From positions 186,001 to 250,000 of the forward strand of contig NKYR01000040.1 in the NCBI GenBank assembly GCA_003184365.1: DNA of 64,000 bases, given 5' to 3'. Positions 53,429 to 64,000 of the stretch are shown here, one piece after another. Origin of the DNA: Evernia prunastri (Eukaryota > Ascomycota > Lecanoromycetes > Lecanorales > Parmeliaceae). A program made the translations under genes and the position numbers. The notes beneath the pieces are model-generated. The model was not told the origin of the DNA. It worked only from the letters and a program-made list of their open reading frames with translations, and did not search any database. The stretch's first letter is position 1; every line of letters starts with the position of its first letter.

Positions 53429-54947
53429 TTAATCAATTGCTGTCTCTGTACAGTCCGGGTCTTTCCAGAACCCTTTGAGAGACCTCCATTCGTCTATGAC
53501 CGTCCTCCGGCACGAGACCAGTGTTGTTCGGACTTGATTGAACAGCTCACTCGCCCGACCTGGTTTGGCTTCGGCCGCATCACCAAGGGTCGTTTGTTCG
53601 GTCAGCGCGGATTGATCTTGCTTCGATCCATTCTTCCGAGACATTGTTCCCCTCACCGTAGAGCTGATCCAACAACCAAATCTTTTCATAGCCTGGGAGG
53701 TAGAACGGAACACCTTTCGGATCGGATTGTGAGGTATTTTTGAGATGAAAGCAGCAGTAACAATAAGTCCAGTAGCAGCCCAGGCGCTCCAAGCGCCAAC
53801 ATGTCTTGCAGACTCGCTCTGGGGAAATCCCGATAGCAGTAACTCCAGAGCGATAATGTTGAAGAAAAAGAGCATGACGCATATGACGCTTGCAATGACA
53901 GCCCATAGGTAGGCAGAGATTGCAAGGTACTTTGCCAACGTTCTCTGCCATTCTTGGCTGTATACTGTTTTAGTACCTTGCCATGGTTGGGCTTTGAACG
54001 TAGGCATCTTAACGTCCCTGGAAAATCTGTAGATCAACTGCCTGCATTGACGGGGGCTTCTCCGCCCAAAGCACATGGCCCATAGTCCTTGAAACAGCAC
54101 CACGAATCCCATGGCAGTACCAATCACAACATAGAAGGTAAAAAAACTCTCGCCATAGAGATCTTGAATAAGATATTGAGTCTCCTTGTGGGACAGTGAT
54201 TGGAGGTCGGAGTGAGAGCGAAAAATTGCCGCTGGCCACTTGAACGGCCCCTGCGTGCAAGGGTCCATGCATCTATTTGCTTTGATCCACTCCGTGTCGA
54301 CATAAAAGCGAGCATCAGCTGCTAATGCATTTGGACTCTGGCCAACGGCATAGTCCACTGTGTTTGTTGGCGGTATGCAAATGATGGTACTGGCGGCGCT
54401 CTCATTATATATAATGAAGCTTGGATCAAACCAAAATCCTACGAGACACGCCCCGCATGCCAAAGCGACCCAGAATGCCCACCAGATGATGATCATCCTC
54501 GCCCCTTGTCTACTATCATTGCGGCATCCTAGATTTCTCAAACTGCTCGACCAATTGAGCAATGGCACTGCGATAAGACACGAAGTACTCAGGATGGCGA
54601 TAAGAGGGTAGAAGTCGAGCTCTCCGTAGGATGGCCCAATCCACATTAGCAAACAGGCATGAGCTGCTGCGGTACCTGAGTACGTCAATGCGGAGGCCAA
54701 GGCACCGGCAACCAGCCACTCAAAATGCGGCGACAAGATTGCGAATACTATCGTGCAGTAGAAGAGGCTTCGAGGGAGGAGGCCATAACTACCCTAGACG
54801 ACCAAGCTTAGTGAAAAGTGACCACTTCGTGAGACTATTGCATACGGATATGGGATACCAGCATAGTTGGCTGATGCCCGCCCCGCTGAGATCCACGTTG
54901 ATGGCCAAAGTTTGAGTGGAATTAGGTACACTCAGCACTGAAGTCAT
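53429..54947 (-). CDS. Multi-pass membrane protein of unknown function
   Basis: Two exons: 54947-54846 (34 codons, MTSVLSVPNSTQTLAI...) and 54793-53429, joined over a 52-base intron (GTATGC donor, CACTAAGC branch, GTCTAG acceptor) in phase 0, giving 488 residues. Hydrophobic helices are visible at about residues 42-57, 60-80, 92-112, 132-154, 260-282, 320-352 and 365-385, so six or seven membrane spans are likely. A hydrophilic loop of about 100 residues between spans 4 and 5 carries paired cysteines (NRCMDPCTQGPF) and is probably outside the cell or in a lumen. The C-terminal 90 residues are basic and soluble. No transporter, rhodopsin or enzyme signature is seen. Similar orphan membrane proteins are frequent in filamentous ascomycetes. 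Confidence 0.7.
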
Positions 54948-55573
54948 GTTCAGCTAGACTTGGGTATCGCCTCACCCACTAATATTCGCTATCGAAGCAA
55001 AGAGTAAAGATATAAAGGTGGGAATATGTAGGAAATAAGGAAAGACGAGAAAAGGAGAAGATACGGCAACAAAACCCCATATGAAACGCACCCTGCATCC
55101 GGCTGCGATCCTACGGAGTAAGACGGAGTTCTGCAGCTATCTTATTTTTCGTGCAGGTCAGCGGCACAGCCTTAAGATTGTGAGGAGTACCAGATTTCCC
55201 CAGCCAGTCCATTCGAGACCACTATTTATAATCAGCATGTTCTCCGCAGGTCACCAATCGGAAGGCCATTATATATTAACGATAGGCTTCTATCGACCGA
55301 ATTGCTGGCTAACCCGCAATGCGCTCAAAGCCAGAGGGCCGCAGGTTTGGTGCACAAAATCCAACTCGAGCTGTCACCTTCGGAAGACATGATTCTCCAC
55401 ATGCTCAAGTTTTATGCGTTTCCCCGAAGCCTGAGCGTGTAAGGTTACGTTTGATTGCGTGGTGAATATTACCGAATGCAAAAGATACGCTAGCGTGAAA
55501 CTTTAGCCGCCCGTACTTCGCCCCTTTCCATCACTGCTTCCATGTCGCCCAACACACCCAACAACGACGACAC
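54948..55573. other. Spacer between the membrane protein gene and the DUF4238 gene
   Basis: Contains the promoter of the membrane protein gene (minus) and the 3' side of the DUF4238 gene. A plus frame of 103 codons at 55081-55392 has no motif and is probably chance. Confidence 0.45.
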
Positions 55574-57999
55574 TCACACGCTCAACGCAGCTGGAGCTAC
55601 AGGTCTACTACAATTGTCGACCATATACGACGATCTCCCAGCCATGGCCACGTCTCCCAACCCGCTCGGCTTCAATGACCTCCACCCCAATGCGTGTTGA
55701 CAATCTGTACACCTTGTACGAGCCACCATCAGGTGCTTGTTTCCAGGGAAAAACATATCTTTCAACCCAAGGAGCTCTTCACCGCCCAGCATATCTTCAA
55801 GCAACCCATCGAAGCCTACCTCTGCTCCCTGTCGCATCTGGATCTCTGATAATTGCTCATCCGAGAGGACCCTGTAAAGAGAAGTCCTTCCCATAGCTTC
55901 GCGTCCCGGAAGCGGCTGAGTGGCCAGACATCGCACAAAATTCTCGATGGCCACAATGCCTGTACGTGCCGGTTATTAGTTCCGCAGACGACGCTTGTAC
56001 TGGGAGAAGCGGACTCACCACAATTGCAGATGCTTCCTAAGGTATCGGTTCGGCCTTAGCATCTTGCGGAGATGAGGACGTGAGGCTTTTACTTACCCGG
56101 TTTTCTGAAGACGAGTTCTTTTTCTTGCCGTATTTGCATTGCACCCTTGCTATCCAGGGTCAATTCGTTCACGAGGCCATAGCCGGGATGGACATCGAGG
56201 AAATAATCTATGTCGAAAACCCGGTACATGGTCCGAGCGAGAGAACTGGCTTTGAACACGCGACTCGCTATCTTTGTCAGTGTGACACCGTTTGAGCAGG
56301 TAGTTACGTGGCTTACCACCGGCAATAGCATCTTCCTTGCCACCGGTGATCTCGAAGCTCAGAGTTGGACTGTTGATGTCCTCTTCAACAAGATGCCTCA
56401 GATGCTTTATCGCCAGCCACACGCGTCTTGAAGGTAAGGTGGCGATCAAATCCTCTCGATTCCGGAGAACCACATCCTTTACCTCGGCGCTGTTTTCTCG
56501 TATCGAGAAGTCCACTTTGGTGATGAGTCGGACAATCCGTTTTGCTTGAATAACATCCGCCAAATATGTTGGATGAGTGCCCCCTTCCAACTCAGCAACA
56601 AGAGTCTCATTAATTTTGTCTTTGGAGAGACTCACCGAGCTCTTCATACAATGCCTTTTGTACATCTCTCATTGCAGGAATGCTCACGGTTGTCTCTGCC
56701 CGCGGATCGACTGCATTGTATCCCAGCTCAACTGTGCTTCCGAGTCGCCTCGAAAATTTGAGCAAAAGCTGTAGATAGGGCAACATGTTGTCTTGAGTCC
56801 TCTGTCGGAGATGTCCATCCTCTCCAAGTACCATGAGTAAACAGTTCGGATCGTTGGGAAGGACTTGCTTGAATCCAGGCGTCTTATCCGTCAAGTAGTA
56901 ATCTAATGCTACTCGCAGGCTATCCGGAGACTTGTAGACAATCGTCGCCGTTTCACTCGCTTGCTCAAGGCAGATCAGGTTAATTTTCTGTACGTGCTCA
57001 TGATCGAGGGGAGAATATTTGAAGTAGAAGATATGCTTGTCTTTGGATATTTTGGTGGGAAGTGGTTCGATCTTCCCATTTACCACCTGGCTATAGTTGT
57101 TCCGAGCTCTAGTGATTGGTAAATCTGCGAGCCAGGAGCCGGATGTGCTGGGGTCGGGGTACATCGTCTTTACTAGTTCCAGAAGCATTTGCCTGGATTT
57201 CTTGGCTTCGTCTACCCCGGCGAGGGGTATAAGTAGGCTGCGCAATACAATCATGATCTTGGGCGATACAGGCGCAAAGCGATGGTATTCCAAATAAGCA
57301 CCAGCGCCAGACGGGCCCTCAAAGATACTGTGTGCGTTCTGGGTCAGGATAAATTCGTCCGCAGTCTTTTCGGGTGTGCAGATGGCGAGAAAATACGCTT
57401 GCACGTGCAACGCGAACCAGACGGCATCCATTGGGTAGGCTCGCTGTTTGAGTTCTTTCGATAGAGCCTCAGAGTCCAGATCTAGGTCCGCCTCCAGGAA
57501 GGCTCGAATGTTGGCAAACCAAACATCTTGCGGGGTCTGAAAGCCTTTCGCATCCATGTATGCCAGCATGCTCTCCCTGTCGTCGGAATCATAGTCCTCC
57601 TTTGATGTTTTAAATCTCCTTGCGTATGAGCTGCACTTCTCCCTTCCCAGCATCATACAGGCGCTTCATGTGGGCGACTATCTCGCTCGCGGCGGACTCA
57701 AGCGCCGACAGCTCCCTCTCGAGCTTCTGCTGGTCTCGGTCGGCTAGGCTGACGTCTCGATACATGTCGACGATGCCAAAAGTATCGCTCACATCTCCTT
57801 GCCTGAAGTCACCAGCTTCGAGGTCGAGGATCGTAAGTCTCTGTGGTTTTGGCGCACGGTTCTTGGTTTTCTTCGAAGTCTTCGGCACAATACTGCCTGG
57901 ATTCTTGAAGTTCGCAAAATTCCTGAGCAGGAATCGGGGAATGAAGTGATGGTATTGTGAGTCTTGGGGTGGCGCTGCTTGCGAACTCGATTCTGCCAT
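55574..57999 (-). pseudogene. DUF4238-family gene with several frame breaks
   Basis: The start at 57999 (MAESSSQAAPPQDSQ) leads into YHHFIPRFLLRNFA, the defining DUF4238 N-terminal block. Long conserved blocks follow: FQTPQDVWFANIRAFLEADL, AVWFALHVQAYFLAICTPEK, APVSPKIMIVLRSLLIP, THPTYLADVIQAKRI, LPSRRVWLAIKHLRHLVEED, TMYRVFDIDYFLDVHPGYGL and QMRQGAEVGFDGLLEDMLGG. Two 3' introns (GTAAGT...CCTTAG near 56095-56040; GTGAGT...GTACAG near 56020-55955) keep frame. Three other junctions do not: after LIRKEI near 57612 (a family segment seems deleted and the frame changes), at EELG|VSLSKDK near 56642, and between GKEDAIAG and IASRVFKA near 56317-56272. The family is widespread, probably nuclease- or defence-related in bacteria, of unknown role in fungi. 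I read it as a recent pseudogene or a gene with sequence errors. Confidence 0.65.
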
Positions 58000-59445
58000 T
58001 GTAGGTCAAGTTGTTGCTCTGCAAATTCACCAGTTAGCGAAGCAGAACTGAAGCAACACCAGTCATTCCAGTGGGCGGTGAACAACTTGCCAACGAGATG
58101 TACAATAGTAAAAAGTACCACCTGCAAGCACGAAAGCCTTAATGCACAGATTTGTTCTACGAGAACAGTAGAGGGTCGGTGAAAGAATCGTAGAAGCGGT
58201 GGTGCAAGGTTGAAGGATCTCAAACTCCCCGTCATCCAAGAAATCCGGCGCTTGAGCTTGTTTGGTTTGCTGCCCCTCGCAGTCTACTGCAAGCACCCGC
58301 ATTCCGCGTCGACATGATTCGCTAAATGTTCGTAACAAATCCACCAATCACCTCTCGCGTACGGCGCGAGATCTACGTACATCGGTGTGGTGTTTGATGA
58401 TCTCGGCGAGGTAATTAAGCAATCCCTTTGCCTTATGATGCGTGAACAAGATCCTGCCTATACAGATCGAAGTGGCGATTGATCTAGCAAACTCAGCACG
58501 GATACTAAGAAATAGTCGTTAATTGACCCCTCAGTCGTCATCTTCAGCCCTGCAGATCAAGCTACGGTGCAAGTTTCTTGTGGGTAGAAGCGATGTATCT
58601 TCCATCGAGCAAGTGGCTGCACGATTTTCATCCCACCCACTACGCAAGCTCTAGTCCTGACGTCCATGCCTTCCGAAAGGCGCTGGTTGGAACCTTTTCC
58701 TTTTCGGCAACGTCTCCGTACCTCCGCCGCGGTAGGCCGAGGAGGTTGTGCGCCCTCAAAACGGACTGGACGTGGGCTTGGACGTAGATGTCCTATAGGA
58801 TGAAGGGGGTGGTTAGTCTCCACCTGTCATCATGTAGAGTCACCAAAACAGCCGTGAAATGGGAGCAATCTACAGGTGCGGGCGGGCGGATAAGAGTGCT
58901 ATGCCTCAGGAAGAGATGCAATCGAACGAAGAGCCCAGACCACTGGTGGGAAGCCCATACATAGAGCTCCCATGAAGGCACGAATTCCGTCTCACTATGC
59001 GATATTGCAGACCTAACGAGTAACAATATGCAGTACCGGGCTGGCGCAAGGAAAGAAACCCTCTTGTTCATCTGCCACAACGGGCACCCTGTCTGCAAAA
59101 GACCGGTTGGGTAGGCATTGCTCGCCACAGCAGGGCTGGGGGTTAGTCGCTCACACCAATACCGCATACCTCTCGCATGTGCATAGCCCATGTGCGTTTG
59201 CATTGCATTGTTTCAGGCCATTGTTTCAGGCCGTGGCGAGTGGCCATCGCAGAGTGGGGAAATCGTAGCCTTCTTTGGTGTGGATTGCCCTATGAAGACC
59301 ATGTCATCCCGCAGGCAACGGTCTCTTCAGCCAGTTCTTCTCGTTCAGAGCAATTGCACATTTTCTTCCCACCCTCCCAGGCTTGTGTTCAGTCTAGCTA
59401 GCTATTTTCACTCCAAGACATGTCGCTATAGATATGTGGCGAAGA
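58000..59445. other. Spacer between the DUF4238 and Hsp70-like genes
   Basis: No supported gene in 1.4 kb. A minus frame at 58793-59203 (136 codons) lacks motifs. It includes the promoter of the DUF4238 gene and the 3' UTR of the Hsp70-like gene. Confidence 0.45.
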
Positions 59446-61799
59446 CTAGACATACTCCGCAGCGACAGGTCCGTAGTTCTTTCCACCATGGATGAGCTCG
59501 TATTTCGTATAAGCTGAGTAGGTGGTAAGCTCTATTTCGAAATCGACTCGGTAGTACGAGCGGCCGTCTGCGCCTATTGCTTTTGGGAATGCTGCGAGAG
59601 GGATCAGGCTGAGATCCGCTTTGACCTCCACTAGATGGACCACACCGTCTGTTAAGTGTCAGCATCGAGATGATGGCTATTGATACGATGAGGCTTCGCT
59701 TACCGCTATCGGGATAGAGAGGTGCGCCAGCGTTGTCGGGGTCGCTGCAAGTATAGATACGTGCCGCGATCTCGGATGGATGTCCGTAGACTTCACGGTA
59801 GAAGCACTGGTAAGTTAGGCGTACAGGAGAGTCTTCCCGAATAACTTGTGCCTAGTAGCCACGTTAAGACTAACTAGAATGATTAAATATGGGCTCTTAC
59901 CTTTCTAATGAACCAGTCTATAAGTAAGACGCTGTCCTTTCCCCAGCGTGGGCTATAGAAACTAAAGGATACCTGTTAGCCTCTAATGGTAACAGACCAT
60001 CCTAAAGACCTCACCGATGTTTGCCGTCATGGGTGCCCCTGATGAATTCCCTTTCCACCCTGACTCCATAGTGCTTTCGAGCGCGCCTTCCGCTGAGCGT
60101 GACGGATGCGGGTGTTGAAGAAATAGTGGCGAGGCCTCTCATGAGAGCCCCCCGGACAATGGCAGTCCAACTGATATAGTCAGTGCGGTAACTGCATATC
60201 TTATGTGGGATCAGAACGTACCCATTTGGGGACTGGATAACAGATACGTCAAAAACCGCCACGACGGCCCGAATCCGCTCTCGAAGATAAGCATTCTGGC
60301 CAAAACCCCCGACGATGAGAACAGCCTTGGGATATTTCCCAGTTTGCCTCACAGCTCGAACCTGATTCATGACCAGATTGTTCACATCGTCCATGACAGG
60401 CTCAAATATCTGTCGCACATCATCACCACTGACAGTCATTTTACCTCTGGTAACACCCAATCGATGGTTGTCAGGGATACCGTAAACTTTTCAACTCATT
60501 AGTGACAAAGGGAGAATTGCTGCCTAGAAGACGTCTGACCTGGGACCTTGAACTCTTCGCCCTCGCTTCCATGGAATTGTTTCTTGATCTGAATGTCGTC
60601 AGCGCATCTGAAACCCCAGGACTATGAGCCTGAACGCACGACGGTCTCAAATCGCCTCATAGCCTGTTTAATGGTTAGTCTGCTACCCAGTGGAAGATTG
60701 AACTCTAACGTCATCGAGGATATCTTTGTCCCACCCCGGCTCCTGCCCCAATTTCCCCTCGAGAAACTTCTCAAATCTGCGGTTGAGAAATGTCGACCCG
60801 GACAGCGAACCGGTCCCAGGAGTTGCTTCAACAACCTCCAATCTCGGCTTCAACGCCATTACCGTGTACGATATCAAATCAACAGTCCCACCTCCCGCAT
60901 CGCAGACCACGAAAGTGTCCCCAACTTTGATCTGATGTGGATCTAGAACATCCAAAGCATACACCGCCGCGGCCTCAGGCTCGGATATCATTTGGAGCGT
61001 ATGGCCTAAGCCCATGCCTGCTTGTTCAGCACAGAGGCGGGTCTTGGCTTGGGCCGCGTCAGACCACACAGCCGGGACAGTGATCTATAAGTACTTAGCT
61101 AAGTTCCAAGCGACTAGAAGACGAGACAATGCGAGACTGACTATGTATTCGATCGGCAGCGACTGCAGGGCGCTGGCAGGAAGCTTGTAGCGCAGGATCT
61201 GCTCTGCGTGCTTACGCAAAGCGGTAAGATAGTCTGTTACCTGCTGCTCGGGAGACAAATCATAACCTGGTGGAGCTGCCTTGGGGTCGGGAAAGTTTAG
61301 AGCTAGGTCGGAGGAAGCAAGACTGCGGGATCGATCGAGGCCCAATTTGAACCACTGATGTCTCGGTTCGTCCTCGCCAATTTGGTATCCCCACTTGTAA
61401 TTGTGGCCATCGTACTGCAGTTCACCAAGGACTAGTGAGCAATTTGGGTTCCCAACTTTTGGCATTGATGGGCTTACGTTGGAACCTTTTCGTTGGAAAT
61501 GCCCTCCAGACCCTCTGATGTGGCGTCTGGCCACTGTATAATCGGCGTCTGAACCTCAGGCTGCTCCTAAGTCAGTGCGCTCTTTGTGAAGGGCTTAGAA
61601 GGCGTCTCAGACACACCTTGCGCGTTTGAGCCCAAGCCAGGCCAGAAAATGTTGTGCCGCTATTCTCACATTAGTGTTGTATTGCAGTCAAAGCGATAAT
61701 CCCAGGGGCTTCTTACAAATCAACTGCCATTAAGATCTTGCGGATGGGCTCATGGTTGCCCACCTGGCCCATCTGCTGCCCAAGTATGCTTTCTGGCAT
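59446..61799 (-). CDS. Hsp70-like ATPase (HSP12A-like fungal type)
   Basis: Twelve small exons can be joined: 61799-61717, 61659-61617, 61566-61478, about 61424-61142, 61084-60710, 60663-60640, 60588-60540, 60486-60222, 60170-60015, 59961-59901, 59851-59704 and 59648-59446, giving 592 residues. All but one intron are GT-AG and keep frame. The actin-like ATPase motifs are in order: phosphate-1 VDFGTTFSGLAWAQ split by intron 1, ITVPAVWSDAAQ, connect-1 ISEPEAAAVYAL, phosphate-2 VVCDAGGGTVDLISY and the adenosine motif VLIVGGFGQNAYL. The usual substrate-binding domain is absent; the C-terminus (HLVEVKADLSLIPLAAFP...) fits HSP12A-like proteins, whose clients are not known. Exon 6 has only 24 bases. 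The exon 3-exon 4 junction lacks an AG at the frame-keeping position; the nearest CTAG (61432) would shift frame. Confidence 0.8.
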
Positions 61800-62430
61800 G
61801 TTGAGCTTATGAGTGTTCACTGAGAGACATCGTTGCAATTGTGTGAGTAGTGAGGTGAGGATAAGTGTCAGTACCTGTCAAGGGGACTTCGCATAGAGTG
61901 ATAGATGCAAACCCAACACTAGATTAGTGAATAGTAAGCGTTGAAGGATTATCTAACCTCAGGAGTATCGAGTGGACCAATGAGTGTCTGATGCTGGATT
62001 AAGAGGAGTAAAGTAAGATAAAAATGCGTGCTGTGCCAAGCCACTAGTACCGTTTGCCATTCTCTAACACAAGGAGCCATTCTCCAGCACAAGGATTTTA
62101 GGCTTCATACGGGTACCTACGTAGGAAGAGGAATGAGGATTAGGCTTAGGGGTCATCAGAAACGATTCCTTTATGCAGGTCTCAACCCAATCTTGAGCCG
62201 GTTTTGAACCCCCAAAGAACTTTCAACTCTTCATGTAAGCCTCACACCAGATCTGAATGCCGTCTCATGAGGAAGGCATCTTACCAGCTCATGAACAGAT
62301 ACCCTTTATGTGACCACTCACTTAAACCTCTCAGTCTTCAGGTCACACACATACCTTGCTTCTACTCAACATTGATTAGACTCAGCGGCTAACGATCCTA
62401 TTTAACCCAGTGATACTTGATACAATTGCA
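61800..62430. promoter_or_regulatory. Divergent promoter region of the Hsp70-like and coiled-coil genes
   Basis: 630 bases between divergent start codons, without a supported gene. It contains repeated GGAGCCATTCTC(T/C)A(A/G)CACAAGG-type sequence near 62060-62095. A role as shared promoter is inferred from position. Confidence 0.4.
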
Positions 62431-63897
62431 ATGTTCAAGCGTCTTTTACCCTCTACAGCTGGTGCGCAATCTGGAGACCAACATGGTCGCCATAGTATCT
62501 CTGGCAGTGCAACCCCTTCACACAGCTCTAGGGTTGTGGCGGATATCCGAAAGAAAGGAGCGCACCAGGAGACTCCTCACAGCTCCACCAGCAAAGTCAC
62601 ATCAGCCGAGGAGCGTGAGCTCGGCCAGCAACTGCTGGAGAGGGAAGCTGAGATTCTGGAGCTTCATGTAAACTTTCGAGACCAGGCTTCACGGCACGAG
62701 CACGAGAGACAAAACCTACAGACCGCCGCACAAAAAGCATTGAATAAAAAGGACAATGATATGCGCCAGCTCTCAGATGGCTTCAAAAGCACGCTAGACG
62801 AGAAGGACAAGGAGATTGAAGGAATACGCAGACATTCCAACACACTTTTTCACGCCTACGAAAGCCTAGAAAAGGACAACAGGACTCTTCAGAGGAAGGC
62901 CGGTCGAGCGATAGGGGCGTTGCAGGATCAACTGACGCAAGCGGAGCAAGATCTGGATCTCTGCAGAGACGATTTATTCAGATTACAGCCGGTGTGTCGA
63001 ATATCCGATGCGAGCATCCTCACGGCCTTCAAATCGCTAGGTGACCAGCTCATCAACTGGATTGACAACGAGATCTCCGCCTTCGAAAAGGCCAATCCAG
63101 ACGCCCATGCTGGGTGCCTTTTCTCCGGCAGCGAAAGTTCAGATGTAGCGCATCTCTTGCAGATGTACCCATCAGCAGGCGAATACCTGTGCAGACATAT
63201 GGTCAATCGCTACTTGTTAGAGCACATTTTTGGCTCAGATGTCCACCGGTTTGGATTCTCAGCGGAACATACCCACGTGAGATTGGCTGTCGAGCATGGA
63301 ATGGTGGCTCTCGACCCACCAAAAGGTACGAGCTCAAGCCCAGTAGACTTCCTCGCTGTTGTGTTGTGTCTAACTATACCAGATTCCCGGACGGTCAACA
63401 TTTGGCGTGCAGAAACTCTGAGCGCTCTTGCGGTCACTCCAGAATGCAAAGACATGAGGAGTAAACATACCTGTCAATTGACCCTTGACCTTGTCAAATA
63501 CTTTTCACCGTTTTTGCCGCATATTTTTCGACGAGGAGACGCCATGCAGGGGTTTCACGACCAAGTGGCAATCCCAGCGGCCACCATCGTCTCCAATCTT
63601 CAAGGATCGGCCTCACAGTATAGGCTCGACATGGCAGGCAAAGACTTCCGCAACCGCAAGCGTCTCACCCGAGAGGACCTCAGGAGCGTCATTGCGATCG
63701 ACGTGAAGACCGGAAAGACTCTGAAGCCTAGTGGAGCCTTTGTCTCGAGCAGAGATGGATTCCTCGGGAGTTTGCTGCTGCCTTTGGAGCCAAGTCTTCA
63801 TCGTGTCAATGAGGGTAGGAGCGACACTGTCTTGCGTCGGGAGACGTGGCTTGTAAGCCTTCACGATGCACGGGAAGACCATGCCCGCGGTGACTGA
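62431..63897 (+). CDS. Coiled-coil hypothetical protein
   Basis: An intronless frame of 488 codons from the ATG at 62431 (MFKRLLPSTAGAQSG). Residues 1-55 are Ser/Thr-rich and disordered. Residues about 58-185 form a long charged coiled coil (AEERELGQQLLEREAEILEL through ALQDQLTQAEQDLDLCRDDL). Residues about 190-350 are a compact alpha-helical domain with LGDQLINWIDNEISAFE, LLQMYPSAGEYLCRHMVNRY and LEHIFGSDVHRFGF. The C-terminal region has IWRAETLSALAV and basic, Arg-rich KDFRNRKRLTREDLRS. I recognise the general type (fungal-specific proteins often annotated as hypothetical, many near NLR-like genes) but no named family. It diverges from the Hsp70-like gene. Confidence 0.65.
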   Translation: MFKRLLPSTAGAQSGDQHGRHSISGSATPSHSSRVVADIRKKGAHQETPHSSTSKVTSAEERELGQQLLEREAEILELHVNFRDQASRHEHERQNLQTAAQKALNKKDNDMRQLSDGFKSTLDEKDKEIEGIRRHSNTLFHAYESLEKDNRTLQRKAGRAIGALQDQLTQAEQDLDLCRDDLFRLQPVCRISDASILTAFKSLGDQLINWIDNEISAFEKANPDAHAGCLFSGSESSDVAHLLQMYPSAGEYLCRHMVNRYLLEHIFGSDVHRFGFSAEHTHVRLAVEHGMVALDPPKGTSSSPVDFLAVVLCLTIPDSRTVNIWRAETLSALAVTPECKDMRSKHTCQLTLDLVKYFSPFLPHIFRRGDAMQGFHDQVAIPAATIVSNLQGSASQYRLDMAGKDFRNRKRLTREDLRSVIAIDVKTGKTLKPSGAFVSSRDGFLGSLLLPLEPSLHRVNEGRSDTVLRRETWLVSLHDAREDHARGD

Positions 63898-64000
63898 AGT
63901 CGCTTGTGTGTGCTTGATGACTTACGAGCCATGAGCACTGATTTTAATCAATATGGCATTGACCTTCAGGTGGAGCTAGACCATTGAGATGCATACATAG
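63898..64000. other. Right window edge, 3' sequence of the coiled-coil gene
   Basis: About 100 bases after the stop codon; nothing further visible. Confidence 0.4.

Noticed and set aside
57610..57660. An intron to repair the first frame break of the DUF4238 gene
   Set aside because: The only GT-AG pair here encloses about 30 bases, too short to splice; larger choices would remove conserved residues.

Overview
This 64 kb window looks like nuclear DNA of a filamentous ascomycete (Pezizomycotina, possibly a dothideomycete; the order is an inference). The evidence is short GT-AG introns of about 45-110 bases, fungal-type fused p-aminobenzoate synthase, a Tdp1 ending in fungal style, DUF4238, HSP12A-like Hsp70, ankyrin and heme-thiolate peroxidase families, long untranslated spacers and no operon structure. 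Coding calls come from conserved motifs and from exon joins that keep frame. Boundaries described as exact were read base by base; the others are approximate.

Left part (1-27 kb) is gene-poor and rich in decayed material. It holds the 5' part of an unrecognised minus-strand gene running off the left edge (1-858), a Ser-rich ORF (6572-7333), an Argonaute-like relic with broken frame (about 10.46-12.1 kb), a heme-thiolate peroxidase-like gene that has lost its distal catalytic residues (13185-14581, minus), a Pro-rich ORF (19658-20932) and an M35-like zinc metallopeptidase gene with an unclear 5' end (about 25.4-27.0 kb). Spacers carry several small repeats.

Middle part (27-42 kb) is ordinary chromosome: PabA-PabB fusion (27499-30282), a convergent single-pass Cys-rich membrane protein (30926-32555), an ankyrin protein with the N-terminal segment seen in fungal NLR-like proteins (35654-37587), an F-box protein (38009-39562) and Tdp1 (40269-42169).

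The most striking region is 42.5-52.7 kb: seven intronless paralogues of 239-278 residues, six on plus and one on minus, one after the other. All start with an F-box-like Leu-Pro-Arg-Glu signature and share three further blocks. A 126-bp tandem repeat lies at the 3' end of the inverted member. I read this as a lineage-specific local expansion of an uncharacterised F-box-like family; its function is unknown.

Right part (52.7-64 kb): a multi-pass membrane protein (53429-54947), a DUF4238 gene with several frame breaks (55574-57999), a twelve-exon Hsp70-like ATPase gene with one suspicious splice acceptor (59446-61799) and a coiled-coil protein (62431-63897). Ankyrin/NLR-like, DUF4238 and Hsp70-like families are typical accessory genes of filamentous fungi, so the right half mixes core genes (pabAB, tdp1) with fast-evolving ones.
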